Assembly (NCBI GenBank): GCA_021779635.1
Contig: JAJYAH010000093.1
Coordinates: forward strand, 1-14,011
Length of the DNA stretch: 14,011 nt
Origin: Pseudomonadota bacterium
GTDB lineage: Bacteria; Pseudomonadota; Alphaproteobacteria; Rhizobiales; Xanthobacteraceae
Direction of reading: 5' to 3'
A program made the position numbers and the translations under genes. The notes under the pieces are model-generated. The model was not told the origin of the DNA and made no database searches. It was given only the letters and a program-made list of their open reading frames with translations. Numbering within the stretch: position 1 is the first letter of the stretch; each line of letters opens with the position of its first letter. Shown one piece after another: positions 7,030 to 14,011 of the stretch.

Positions 7030-7749
7030 TCAGCCGGTGCCGAGATAGACCTTCTGCACCTGCGGATCGTCAGCCAGATCCGCCGCGGTCCCCGACAAAA
7101 CGCTTCTGCCGACCTGCAGCACGGTCGCGAAATCCGCAACCTCCAGCGCCAGCTCGATCGATTGCTCGGCGAGCAGGATCGTCAACCCTTCCTTGTGCAA
7201 CCGGCCGAGAGTCTCGTACATCTTTTCGACCACCGCCGGCGCGAGGCCCAGCGACGGCTCATCCAGCATCAGGAGCCTGGGATCGCTCATCAGGGCGCGA
7301 CCGACCGCCAGCATCTGCCGCTCGCCGCCGGACATCGTGCCCGCCCGCTGGCGCCGCCGCTCCGCAAGTTTTGGAAAGATGTCGTAGACACGATCGAGCA
7401 ATATCGCGGTGCGCGTCTTGTCGCGCAACGGCGTCGCTCCCAGCAAGAGGTTGTTCTCGACGCTTTGCTGCACGAACAATCGCCAGCCTTCCGGCGACAA
7501 TGCAAGACCCTGGCGCACGATCGAAAACGCGGCCTTGCCGCCGATCTCCTGCCCGCGAAACCGGATCGATCCGGAATGCACGGGGATCAGGCCGGCGATG
7601 GCGTTGAGCGTCGTGGTTTTGCCGCCTCCGTTGGAACCGAGGAGTGCTACGACACAGCCCTCGGGCACCTCGAGCGACACGTCGGATACCCCGATCAGGT
7701 CGCCGTAGTGAACTTCCAGATGCTCGATCTTGAGCAAAGGCATGCTCAT
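7030..7749 (-). CDS. livF: Branched-chain amino-acid-type ABC transporter ATPase LivF
   Basis: A 239-residue ABC ATPase of LivF type, which with LivG powers the LivHM permease at the inner membrane. Walker A is GSNGGGKT (residues 38-45), signature MSGGERQ (139-145) and Walker B LLMLDEPS (159-166). LLAEQS lies where the switch region is expected; LivF proteins normally have Gln rather than His there. SPEGWRLF is the family's Q-loop-proximal SPEGR-like motif. The start codon overlaps the livG stop (ATGA at 7749-7746), indicating translational coupling. An alternative ATG lies two codons in. It is the last gene of the cluster and the length is normal. The substrate cannot be inferred from the ATPase. 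Confidence 0.95.
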   Translation of the reverse strand: MSMPLLKIEHLEVHYGDLIGVSDVSLEVPEGCVVALLGSNGGGKTTTLNAIAGLIPVHSGSIRFRGQEIGGKAAFSIVRQGLALSPEGWRLFVQQSVENNLLLGATPLRDKTRTAILLDRVYDIFPKLAERRRQRAGTMSGGERQMLAVGRALMSDPRLLMLDEPSLGLAPAVVEKMYETLGRLHKEGLTILLAEQSIELALEVADFATVLQVGRSVLSGTAADLADDPQVQKVYLGTG

Positions 7750-8534
7750 GTCGCAGGTCCGCCCATCAGTTCGATCGGCGTGTGGCCGGCGGCGGCCCTC
7801 GTATCGCCTGCGGCGGCCTTGGCGGCGCGTTTGCCCAAATAGGCCTCGATGACAGTTGGGTTAGTGGTGACCTCGCGCGGGCTGCCGCGCGCGATCTCCC
7901 GGCCCTGGTGAAACACCACGACGCGGGTCGCCAGCGACATGATGACTTCCATGATGTGCTCGACGATCACGAGGCTAATGCCGGAACGATGGATGTCGCG
8001 TACCAGAGCGATGGCGAACTGCACCTCGCCTGGCGTGAGGCCTGCCATCGCCTCGTCGAGCAGCAGAACCTTGGGTTCAGTCGCCAGCGCGCGGGCGATT
8101 TCAAGCCGCTTGCGGCCGGGCGTTCCGAGCGATCGCGCCGGTGCGTCCGCCAGTTTGCCGAGACCAACGCGTTCCAGCACCCCGCGGGCGCGGGTCTCGG
8201 CCTCGGCGCGATGGGGCGTGCGAAGAAATGCGCCGATCATCACGTTCTCCAGTACCGACATGCCCTCAAAGGTCTGCGGCACCTGGAAGGTGCGGGCGAG
8301 GCCGAGATGCGCGCGGGCCTCCGGCGTCAAATGGGTGATGTCGTGACCTTCGAATACCACCTTGCCGGAGGTCGCCTGCAGATCCCCGGTCAGGCAGTTG
8401 AACAGCGTGGATTTGCCGGCGCCGTTCGGCCCGATCAGGCCGAGAATATCGCCCTGCTCCAGCGTCACGGACGCCGCGTCGACGGCCTTGAAGCTGCCGA
8501 AGGTCCTGGTGACGTCGCGGGCTTCAAGGAGCAC
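7746..8534 (-). CDS. livG: Branched-chain amino-acid-type ABC transporter ATPase LivG
   Basis: A 262-residue ABC ATPase, partner of LivF. Walker A is GPNGAGKST (residues 35-43), Walker B VLLLDEAMAGLTPGE and the switch His is in VIVEHIMEV. The RTFQVPQTF segment supplies the Q loop. The ABC signature is the divergent LGTPGRKRLEIARAL instead of LSGGQ; similar degenerate forms occur in rhizobial LivG proteins, so I treat it as a variant rather than a defect. The tail after about residue 235 is Ala/Gly-rich and probably disordered. It starts at a GTG with GGGAG six bases upstream, overlapping the livM end by 11 bases. An Asp/Glu-Ala pair (DEA) replaces the usual DEP in Walker B. Confidence 0.94.
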   Translation of the reverse strand: MLLEARDVTRTFGSFKAVDAASVTLEQGDILGLIGPNGAGKSTLFNCLTGDLQATSGKVVFEGHDITHLTPEARAHLGLARTFQVPQTFEGMSVLENVMIGAFLRTPHRAEAETRARGVLERVGLGKLADAPARSLGTPGRKRLEIARALATEPKVLLLDEAMAGLTPGEVQFAIALVRDIHRSGISLVIVEHIMEVIMSLATRVVVFHQGREIARGSPREVTTNPTVIEAYLGKRAAKAAAGDTRAAAGHTPIELMGGPAT

Positions 8535-9516
8535 GGATGGCTCCCGCCGCGGCGGATGTCTTCCGGCTTTTGCCGCGCTTCGCCCACAACCGCTTGATCA
8601 ATGTCAGAATGCCGCCCGGCTGAAAGCGCGCGATCAACACGATGATGGCGCCATAGACGACAAAGGTCAGGCCGGCGCCCTTGCCGCCGAGCAGGTTGTT
8701 GGAGATTTCCTCCAGCGGCACCAGGATCGCGGCGCCGACGAGCGGCCCGAACAGCAATCCGGCGCCGCCCAGCGCCGCCATGATCAGTATCTTCACGGAG
8801 ATCAGGATGCCAAGTCCCGATTCCGGATCGACAAATCCGAACATCATCGCGTAGAGCGCGCCGGCAACGCTGGTCAGGCCCGCACTCAGCATGAAGGCTT
8901 GCAGCTTGACCCGGCCGGCGGGCGCTCCCAGCGAACGCGCCGCCCGCTCCGAATCCTTGATGGCGCGCAGGTAGAACCCCATCCGGCTGTCGGCCATCCA
9001 CCAGGTGATGCCGAGCGTCGTCACCAAGACCGTCAGGAACAGATAATAATACGGCAGCGCTGAAATGAACGAGAGATCGAACATGTTTCGCGGCACGGTC
9101 GGTCCGCTGAGACCGACACCCGCACCAAGGTAGTCGGTATTGGTGACGATCAACCTGACCAGCTCCGCGACTGCGATCGTGGCCATGCTGAAATAGTGGC
9201 CGGACAGGCGCAACGTCGGCACGCCGACCACCGCTGCAACGGCGACGCTCACGACGATGCCGACGGGAATGCCCACCAGCGGCGACAGCGCGAAATGCGC
9301 ATAGGCTCCCATCGCGGCGTAGGCGCCGCAACCGAAGAAAACGACATGCCCGACCGATACCTGGCCGGCATAGCCGCCGACAATGTTCCAGGCCGAGGCG
9401 GCGATCGCATAGAGCAGCACCAGCGCGCCGAGCCGTTGCTCAAACGGCGTCGAAAAAAGCAGCGGATAGGCCATCACCAGCGCAAGCACCACCGACAGCC
9501 ACAGCAAGCGCCGCAT
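8524..9516 (-). CDS. livM: Branched-chain amino-acid-type ABC transporter permease LivM
   Basis: A 330-residue integral membrane permease. The motifs GYAGQVSVGHVVFFGCGAYA and LRLSGHYFSMATIAVAELVR are characteristic of LivM. A cytoplasmic coupling loop is evident around SRMGFYLRAIKDSERAARSL, which contacts the ATPases, and a basic C-terminal tail follows (KRLWAKRGKSRK). Start ATG 9516 shares one base with the livH stop (TGATG) and is preceded by GGGGAAG, a strong ribosome site. The same frame stays open far upstream through livH, but that stretch is an out-of-frame reading of livH and not part of this protein. It forms the transmembrane channel with LivH. Confidence 0.95.
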   Translation of the reverse strand: MRRLLWLSVVLALVMAYPLLFSTPFEQRLGALVLLYAIAASAWNIVGGYAGQVSVGHVVFFGCGAYAAMGAYAHFALSPLVGIPVGIVVSVAVAAVVGVPTLRLSGHYFSMATIAVAELVRLIVTNTDYLGAGVGLSGPTVPRNMFDLSFISALPYYYLFLTVLVTTLGITWWMADSRMGFYLRAIKDSERAARSLGAPAGRVKLQAFMLSAGLTSVAGALYAMMFGFVDPESGLGILISVKILIMAALGGAGLLFGPLVGAAILVPLEEISNNLLGGKGAGLTFVVYGAIIVLIARFQPGGILTLIKRLWAKRGKSRKTSAAAGAIRAP

Positions 9517-10379
9517 CACAGCTTCCCCATCAGGCCCTGTGGCCGAAACCACAGGAAGCAGAGGAACAGCGAATACACCACGATGTCCTTGTAGACCGCG
9601 CCGATCCAGTACGCCGACAATGATTCGATCACGCCGATCAGCAAGCCGGCAACCAGCGCGCCCGGCACGCTGCCAAAGCCGCCCAGCGACACCGTGACGA
9701 ACGCGACGATACCAAGGGTCTCGCCGACCGTCGGCACGATATAGAAGAATGTCGCAATCAATGCGCCCGCGATGCCGGTAACGCCGGCCGCAATCGCCCA
9801 GGCGATCGCCTGCATGGTGTCGGGGCGGATTCCGACCAGTTGGGCCGCAGCCGAATCTTCCGCGACCGCCAGCATCTTCGAGCCCAGCGAGGTGCGTGTC
9901 AGCAGGACGTGAAGTCCCCCGGTCACCAGCAGCGCAACACCGCCCGCCAAGAGACGTGAAGCCTGAATTCGAATGCCAAGCACATCGAACGTGCCGCCGA
10001 CAATATTTTCCGGCAAGGACAGAAAGTTGGCGCCGAACCACCAGAATGCCGCGTAGCGCAGCAGCAGCGCGAGCCCGAATGTTCCGAGAATCTGCCCCAG
10101 CATCGGTCCCTTCATGATGCTGCGGACCAGCCCGAAATAGACGATGATGCCGAGCGTCGCCAGCACCAGTGCTGCGATCGGCGCGCCGAGCATCGGCCCC
10201 GCGCCGAACAGTGTCCAGACAACGAATGCGACATACATTCCGAGCATGACAAAATCGCCATGCGCGAAGTTGACGATATTCATCATCCCCCAGATCAGGG
10301 TAAGGCCGGAAGAAAACAGCGCATACACCGCCCCCAGCAAAAGCCCGCCGACGATGACCTGAACAAGGATGGTGGACAT
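9516..10379 (-). CDS. livH: Branched-chain amino-acid-type ABC transporter permease LivH
   Basis: A 287-residue hydrophobic permease with the classic LivH N-terminal block GLTLIWGMMNIVNFAHGDFV and the coupling segment TSLGSKMLAVAEDSAAAQLV, followed by further helices containing GGFGSVPGALVAGLLIGVIE. The length is normal. Start ATG 10379; the ribosome site is weak. The gene is separated from the upstream binding-protein gene by 133 bases containing a hairpin (10429-10452), but is tightly joined to livM downstream. With LivM it makes the inner-membrane pore. Confidence 0.95.
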   Translation of the reverse strand: MSTILVQVIVGGLLLGAVYALFSSGLTLIWGMMNIVNFAHGDFVMLGMYVAFVVWTLFGAGPMLGAPIAALVLATLGIIVYFGLVRSIMKGPMLGQILGTFGLALLLRYAAFWWFGANFLSLPENIVGGTFDVLGIRIQASRLLAGGVALLVTGGLHVLLTRTSLGSKMLAVAEDSAAAQLVGIRPDTMQAIAWAIAAGVTGIAGALIATFFYIVPTVGETLGIVAFVTVSLGGFGSVPGALVAGLLIGVIESLSAYWIGAVYKDIVVYSLFLCFLWFRPQGLMGKL

Positions 10380-10428
10380 GAAGCCGCGCGTCTTCTCGAT
10401 GGGGCCGCTGGGATCGGTTATGGCGATC

Positions 10429-10452
10429 GACGATCAGGGTCGGCCGATCGTC
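10429..10452. repeat. Inverted repeat between binding-protein gene and livH
   Basis: GACGATC (10429-10435) and GATCGTC (10446-10452) around a 10-base loop. It lies in the only long spacer of the liv cluster. Such hairpins often protect the binding-protein mRNA and lower downstream expression; that role here is inference. Confidence 0.35.
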
Positions 10453-10512
10453 CACACCAACGATTGCTTCGGCAAGCGCAAAAAGCGGGCGGGCTCGACC
10501 GTCCCCGTTTTG

Positions 10513-11766
10513 TCACCAGCCTTTGTAGGGCATGACGGGCGCCTTCGCGGCATTGGCCTTGGGCCAGACCGCGACATAGTTTTCGCCGTCCTGCAACTGA
10601 ATGATCAGGCCTGACGCCAGCGTGTTCTGGCCCTTGTCGTCTAACCTGACTCCCCTGTATCCCATCATCAGCTGATCGGGCTTGAGATCGGTGGCCTTGA
10701 GCGCTGCCTGGATCTTGGCCGGATCGGTCGATCCGGCGCGATCGATCGCGTCGCAAAGCACGAAGAAGGCCTGCATCTCGCGCGCGACCGTGTCATCCAT
10801 CTCGTCCCCGCTCTTTTTCTTGTACATCTCGGCGATCACGGCCGTCGCCGAACCGGGCGGCCCGACGCTCCACGACGAACGATTGAACGCGCCCTGCGAA
10901 ATCCTGCCAACCGACTTGATGAAGGATGGATCGGAATATCCGGCGTCGTCGGCAAGGAGCATCGGAGGCTTGTAGTCGAGCGCCTGCATGGTCTTCGCAT
11001 AAAGGATCGCATCCGAAGTGTAGGCGATCATGATCACGACGTCGGGCTGCTTCTCCTTGAGTTGCAGCACCTGGCTCTGCACGTCGGTTGCATTGACGGC
11101 GTAGGCGACATTGAGCGCGATGCTGCGGCCCTGCGCCTTGAACGCGCTGGTGATGACGCTCGATACCGACGTGCCGTATTCGGTGTTGTCGTGAACCAGG
11201 GCGACGCTATCGGTCCTGGCACCGCTCGCCTTCATGTCGTTGAGGAAATCGGCATAGATCCTGGCGAAATCTGACGCCACCGGCGTCACCCGAAAGAACC
11301 ACTTGAAGCCGCGCTCGGTCAGATTGGCGGCAACCGACTCGCCGTTGACGAAGGGAATGCCGTATTTTTCGGCGATCGCGCTGGCCGTCAGCGTGACACC
11401 GGACTGATAGGCTCCGGTGAGCGCAACCACCTTCTCTTCGGTGATCAGGCGAAGCGCCTGGTTTTGTCCGGTTGCCGGGCTGCCCTGGTTGTCGGCAAAA
11501 ACCACCTCGACCTTGGCGCCGCCGAGGCCGGCAAGCCCTGCGCTCTTCGCGAGCGGAAGATCGCCGAGTTCCGGATGCGCGTTGTTGATGATGTCCATCG
11601 CCACTTCCAGCGCGGCCTTGGCATGGACGCCGGTTGAGGCGGCATTGCCGCTCATCGGAAAGATGGCACCGATCTTGACGGTCTTCTCCTGAGCCGCAGC
11701 CATGCCGATCAGCGCTGCGGAAATCAGGACAGCGCAAAGCAGTGCGAGGAGATGCCGAAATTTCAT
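10513..11766 (-). CDS. Branched-chain amino-acid-type ABC transporter substrate-binding protein
   Basis: A 417-residue periplasmic type I binding protein (Leu/Ile/Val-binding, Peripla_BP_6 style). A signal peptide ends IGMAAA-QE near residue 25. The mature protein opens VKIGAIFPMSGNAASTG, with VVFADNQGSPATGQNQALRL and VALTGAYQSGVTLTASAIAE as the usual lobe-1 ligand region, then VALVHDNTEYGTSV in lobe 2. I chose ATG 11766 because it starts directly at the signal peptide; a second ATG at 11787 would add seven residues. GGAG lies nine bases before 11766. It is first in the liv cluster, so it is expected to be the most abundant product. The substrate may be a branched-chain amino acid, an aromatic acid or an amide, not determinable here. 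Confidence 0.93.
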   Translation of the reverse strand: MKFRHLLALLCAVLISAALIGMAAAQEKTVKIGAIFPMSGNAASTGVHAKAALEVAMDIINNAHPELGDLPLAKSAGLAGLGGAKVEVVFADNQGSPATGQNQALRLITEEKVVALTGAYQSGVTLTASAIAEKYGIPFVNGESVAANLTERGFKWFFRVTPVASDFARIYADFLNDMKASGARTDSVALVHDNTEYGTSVSSVITSAFKAQGRSIALNVAYAVNATDVQSQVLQLKEKQPDVVIMIAYTSDAILYAKTMQALDYKPPMLLADDAGYSDPSFIKSVGRISQGAFNRSSWSVGPPGSATAVIAEMYKKKSGDEMDDTVAREMQAFFVLCDAIDRAGSTDPAKIQAALKATDLKPDQLMMGYRGVRLDDKGQNTLASGLIIQLQDGENYVAVWPKANAAKAPVMPYKGW

Positions 11767-11787
11767 GTGGTTTGGCTCCGCAAGCAT

Positions 11788-11803
11788 TCCGGCGATGGCC
11801 GGA
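11788..11803. repeat. Short hairpin in the liv leader
   Basis: TCCGGC (11788-11793) and GCCGGA (11798-11803) with a four-base loop, ending 21 bases before the binding-protein ATG on the minus strand. The rest of the 157-base spacer (11767-11923) must hold the liv promoter, but I could not identify convincing boxes. The hairpin could affect ribosome access. Confidence 0.3.
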
Positions 11804-11923
11804 TTTTCGGGCTACGACGCACCCCGGGAGTTACCCTACCCTCGTTGTTGTTTACCGGCCCAATCAGCATCGCATGCCGATTTCGCAGGGGCAAGTTGTA
11901 GCCACAGCTATGGTCGCAAGCCA

Positions 11924-12688
11924 TCAATCGGCGGGTGACAGCGCCCCGACGGTTGCCTTGGCGACGGGCAGATCAGCCTTGACGGCGACGTAGACGGTAT
12001 TGCTGGCGTCGCCATCCCCTCGCGAGTTGTTGAACGTCACGACATGCGCCGCGGACGTTGCAAACGCGCCGGCCAGGACGGAACTGAACGCGTCGTCGGG
12101 AGGGTCGTTCGACCACAGCGCAAACACGCCGCCCGGACGCAGATGTTCGGCAAGCCTGGCAAGCCCCTCCGGCGCGTACAGCGCGGCATGGCGCGGATGC
12201 AGCAGGTTTCGCGGCGAGTGGTCGATATCCACCAGCACCGCGTCGAAGTGCCGGCCAGCCGCATCCGGATCGAAGCCGCCAGCAGAATGCGACATGGCGA
12301 AGAAGTCGCCGTTGATGAGGCGGCAGCGCGGATCATCGGTCAGTGGCTTGCCGAGCGGAAGCAACCCCTGCTGATGCCATTCGATGACCTCCGCGAGCGC
12401 GTCCACCACGATCAATGACCGCACGCCGGCATTTTCCAGCACCGCCTGCGCGGTATAGCCAAGCCCGAGCCCGCCGACGACGACATCGCGGTCCGGCCGC
12501 TTCACGGCCTCCAGGCCAAGCCGCGCCAGCGCGATCTCGGCGACGGTGAACTGGCTCGACATCAGAAATTCGTCCCCGAGTTTGATTTCGTAGATATCAA
12601 GGTCGGAGGAGAGCTGCCGGCGCCGCCGCAGGCTGAGCACGCCCATCGGCGTGGGGCGAAAATCAAGTTCCTCAAAATAAATGCTCAT
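11924..12688 (-). CDS. Spermidine-synthase-like SAM-fold protein
   Basis: A 254-residue soluble protein with the nucleotide-binding fold shared by spermidine synthases and class I methyltransferases. An N-terminal beta region comes first (MSIYFEELDFRPTPMGVLSL). The glycine loop is VVVGGLGLGYTAQAVL (residues 69-84), the acidic strand end VVDALAEVIEW (94-104), and VDIDHSP (153-159) sits where the aminopropyltransferase catalytic Asp or a methyltransferase motif would be. True spermidine synthases have GGGDG in the glycine loop, which is absent here, so polyamine synthesis is doubtful. It may act on another substrate. Start ATG 12688 was chosen because the upstream extension is arginine-rich. 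It ends 157 bases before the liv binding-protein gene on the same strand. Probably a separate unit. Confidence 0.82.
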   Translation of the reverse strand: MSIYFEELDFRPTPMGVLSLRRRRQLSSDLDIYEIKLGDEFLMSSQFTVAEIALARLGLEAVKRPDRDVVVGGLGLGYTAQAVLENAGVRSLIVVDALAEVIEWHQQGLLPLGKPLTDDPRCRLINGDFFAMSHSAGGFDPDAAGRHFDAVLVDIDHSPRNLLHPRHAALYAPEGLARLAEHLRPGGVFALWSNDPPDDAFSSVLAGAFATSAAHVVTFNNSRGDGDASNTVYVAVKADLPVAKATVGALSPAD

Positions 12689-12905
12689 GCGCCCGCCGCC
12701 CGGACTGCGACGCGATCCGCGCCGCAAATGGCGGCGGCTCGCCCGCGGCCCGCTTCCAACAAGCGCATCGCCGAGCGCTTGCCAAGGCCCGGACCAAGCG
12801 GGTAGAACGGCGCACGCTTCGGCGGGATTGATGCATCCGGCCGCAAGCGACGGCTTGGCAGAATCCTAAGTAATTGAATCTGCTTGGAAATTCTCGCCAA
12901 TTTCT

Positions 12906-12979
12906 TGGGGAATGGTGTAACGGTAGCACAACAGACTCTGACTCTGTTTGTCTAGGTTCGAATCCTAGTTCCCCAGCCA
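12906..12979 (+). tRNA. trnQ: tRNA-Gln (anticodon CUG) with encoded CCA
   Basis: A full 74-base cloverleaf. The acceptor TGGGGAA (12906-12912) pairs with TTCCCCA (12969-12975). The D arm is GTGT/GCAC. The anticodon arm ACAGA/TCTGT has loop CTCTGAC, giving anticodon CTG at 12938-12940. The variable loop is TTGT. The T arm CTAGG/CCTAG has loop TTCGAAT. Discriminator G and CCA are encoded (12976-12979). It reads the CAG glutamine codon. The minus strand across it makes the familiar artefact peptide LGFEPRQTESESVVLPLHH. Confidence 0.97.
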
Positions 12980-13364
12980 AGTGTCAGCGATTTGAAAATG
13001 TTAGAGTTATTTTCGTTAGCGTAGGATTTTTCCGGGCGTTTCGATGTCGGCCTGTTGCGCCGAATTCCCCAACACTTTCAGTGATTCCCGAAAATTCCAG
13101 GCAAATCGGTGCAACGCGATGCACAACATGCGGACAAGAAAAACCGCCGCACGCATGTCGCGCACGGCACCGGCACGCCTTGCGCGTCCGCTACCGCGTG
13201 GGTGCACTGAGGCTGTTCACGACAATAGTGATCGGCTAAGCAGACATAGCGACAAGCCTTCGTGACGTCTGCTGCTCTACCCAACGGCGGCCATTTATCT
13301 TCACCCAGTCGCCAGCCCGATTCGTTTTTGGCAAAGAACGGGCTTCGATACATCCGGGCATCAA
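12980..13364. other. Gene-poor stretch downstream of tRNA-Gln
   Basis: These 385 bases hold no gene I can support. The first 35 bases contain an AT-rich weak hairpin (GAAAAT 12994-12999 with ATTTTC 13009-13014) that could end the tRNA transcript. The remaining frames on both strands are short and arginine- or cysteine-rich. A minus-strand frame from 13368 overlaps the stop of the next gene (ATGA) but lacks recognisable features. The 3' ends of tRNA genes are frequent integration sites, so this may be decayed inserted DNA; no integrase or flanking repeat is visible in the window. Confidence 0.5.
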
Positions 13365-14011
13365 TCATCTTGCAGCTTCGAAAGTTTCGGCCTGCTCATC
13401 TGCGATAAGCGCGGCCCGCAGCTCCGCAATCAATTGCTCACACGTCGGTAGATGGCCCTCCTCTACATCCAGAATCCGGAGAAATCCCCTTCTTTTTAAT
13501 GCTGCTACGGCGGCTGGCGATTGGAATTCGGAGGCGACCGCATCAGAAACAATATCGATGAGACGATCGATGGCGTGCAAACGACCGAGCAGGTAATCGT
13601 TCTCGCGATAAGCGCGCGACAAAAACGCTGCCGATTGATTGAACCCTGTACCCTTCGGATAAAAGGTTCCCAGTCCGTTGATGCCGGCGGCATCCTGCGC
13701 GCTAATACGGTTAATCTTTACCTCATTGAATTCCCCGGCCTCCCGCCATGGCATCACTGGAAACGTCACAACGTCCCAGAAGGGAAACCCGAGATAGTTC
13801 ACCAGCAATTCGCGCATCGCGGCGGGGGGCCAGCCCTTGGTTTCAGCAAGAAGAACGTCAATGTCCGACGTGCTGGACTTGAGATCGATATCCGAGCCGA
13901 TGCATTCGATGAGCGCATCAATCTGATGCTTATGTTGCACGACGAACGACTGCGCATATTTCCCTATCTCTCTCACTTCGGTCAGAGATGGTCCGACTCG
14001 AAAGATATCCT
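13365..14011 (-). CDS. C-terminal part of a probable patatin-like protein (DUF3376-like region), runs off right edge
   Basis: The minus-strand frame is open from the window edge to the TGA at 13365, giving 214 visible residues. An internal GTG at 13976 is not the true start, since the frame continues upstream (DIFRVGPSLTEVREIGKYAQ). Recognisable blocks are WDVVTFPVMPWREAGEFNEV, FNQSAAFLSRAYRENDYLLG and RLHAIDRLIDIV, then a C-terminal helical tail. RENDYLxGRLHAxDRLIDI is a pattern I associate with the C-terminal DUF3376 region of large patatin-like proteins, whose N-terminal patatin domain is a predicted lipid acyl hydrolase. No catalytic Ser/Asp dyad is in the visible part, so the enzyme assignment rests on the C-terminal resemblance. 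Neighbours give no functional hint. Confidence 0.65.
   Translation of the reverse strand, partial: DIFRVGPSLTEVREIGKYAQSFVVQHKHQIDALIECIGSDIDLKSSTSDIDVLLAETKGWPPAAMRELLVNYLGFPFWDVVTFPVMPWREAGEFNEVKINRISAQDAAGINGLGTFYPKGTGFNQSAAFLSRAYRENDYLLGRLHAIDRLIDIVSDAVASEFQSPAAVAALKRRGFLRILDVEEGHLPTCEQLIAELRAALIADEQAETFEAAR

Noticed and set aside
9517..10455. Upstream extension of the livM frame through livH (643-residue reading)
   Set aside because: This part is arginine-rich out-of-frame reading of livH; livM starts at 9516 with a strong ribosome site.
11870..11915. Possible sigma-54 promoter (TGGC...TTGC) upstream of the liv cluster
   Set aside because: The minus-strand GG and GC doublets are nine bases apart instead of the strictly required ten, and the rest of the match is poor.
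12685..12900. Minus-strand 71-residue frame whose stop overlaps the start of the spermidine-synthase-like gene (ATGA)
   Set aside because: It starts with TTG without a ribosome site, is rich in Arg/Ala/Pro, has no recognised domain and occupies the space where the downstream gene's promoter should lie. The LGPGLGKRSAMRLL segment superficially resembles a helix-hairpin-helix, but that is too little evidence.
12672..12980. Minus-strand frame with peptide LGFEPRQTESESVVLPLHH
   Set aside because: It is the antisense reading of the tRNA-Gln gene, a well-known artefact.
13078..13368. Minus-strand 96-residue cysteine-rich frame beginning at the ATGA overlap with the patatin-like gene stop
   Set aside because: There is no ribosome site beyond the coincidental overlap, the cysteines are irregularly spaced and no motif is recognisable. 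Probably noncoding or decayed sequence.
1..14011. CRISPR arrays, insertion sequences, phage or toxin-antitoxin genes
   Set aside because: No regularly spaced direct repeats, transposase-like proteins, phage genes or recognisable toxin-antitoxin pairs were seen on either strand.

Overview
The window looks like chromosomal DNA from an alphaproteobacterium of the Bradyrhizobium/Rhodopseudomonas/Afipia group. This rests on the high G+C coding style, an imperfect palindromic repeat (6927-6975) of a type I recall as abundant between genes in that group, Irr-type (ICE-like) iron-control motifs upstream of a siderophore receptor gene, an IalB-family secreted protein and a five-gene branched-chain amino-acid-type ABC transporter cluster. 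The genus is inferred, not proven.

Layout. (1) 1-658, minus: start of a TonB-dependent catecholate-siderophore receptor gene, running off the left edge. Upstream of it (791-852) are three evenly spaced ICE-like motifs. (2) 914-1799, minus: a MarR-family regulator gene followed by one doubtful and one convincing small hypothetical gene, tightly packed. (3) 1800-1940: divergent control region with a strong palindrome (1861-1884) overlapping a candidate promoter, the likely MarR operator. (4) 1941-6892, plus: an RND efflux unit made of a periplasmic adaptor gene broken by a one-base frameshift near 2412-2414, an intact 1049-residue RND pump gene and, 58 bases further on, an IalB-family gene. No outer-membrane channel gene is present. 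(5) 6893-7029: convergent gap with the palindromic repeat. (6) 7030-11766, minus: a complete branched-chain amino-acid-type ABC transporter, transcribed as binding protein, livH, livM, livG, livF, with the last four genes overlapping end to start. (7) 11924-12688, minus: a spermidine-synthase-like (SAM-fold) protein without the classical aminopropyltransferase glycine motif. (8) 12906-12979, plus: tRNA-Gln(CUG) with encoded CCA. (9) 12980-13364: no convincing gene. (10) 13365-14011, minus: the C-terminal part of a protein resembling the DUF3376 region of patatin-like proteins, running off the right edge.

How it fits together. The MarR regulator and the RND unit form a typical divergent regulator/efflux pair, probably induced by a small molecule. 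The frameshift in the adaptor would disable the pump unless it is a sequencing error or another adaptor substitutes. The Liv cluster is a self-contained uptake system for an amino acid or related amide; its substrate cannot be read from sequence.

I did not find a clearly new multi-gene system. The best leads are the phased triple iron motif, the frameshifted adaptor next to an intact pump, the small-gene chain behind marR, and the atypical spermidine-synthase-like protein.
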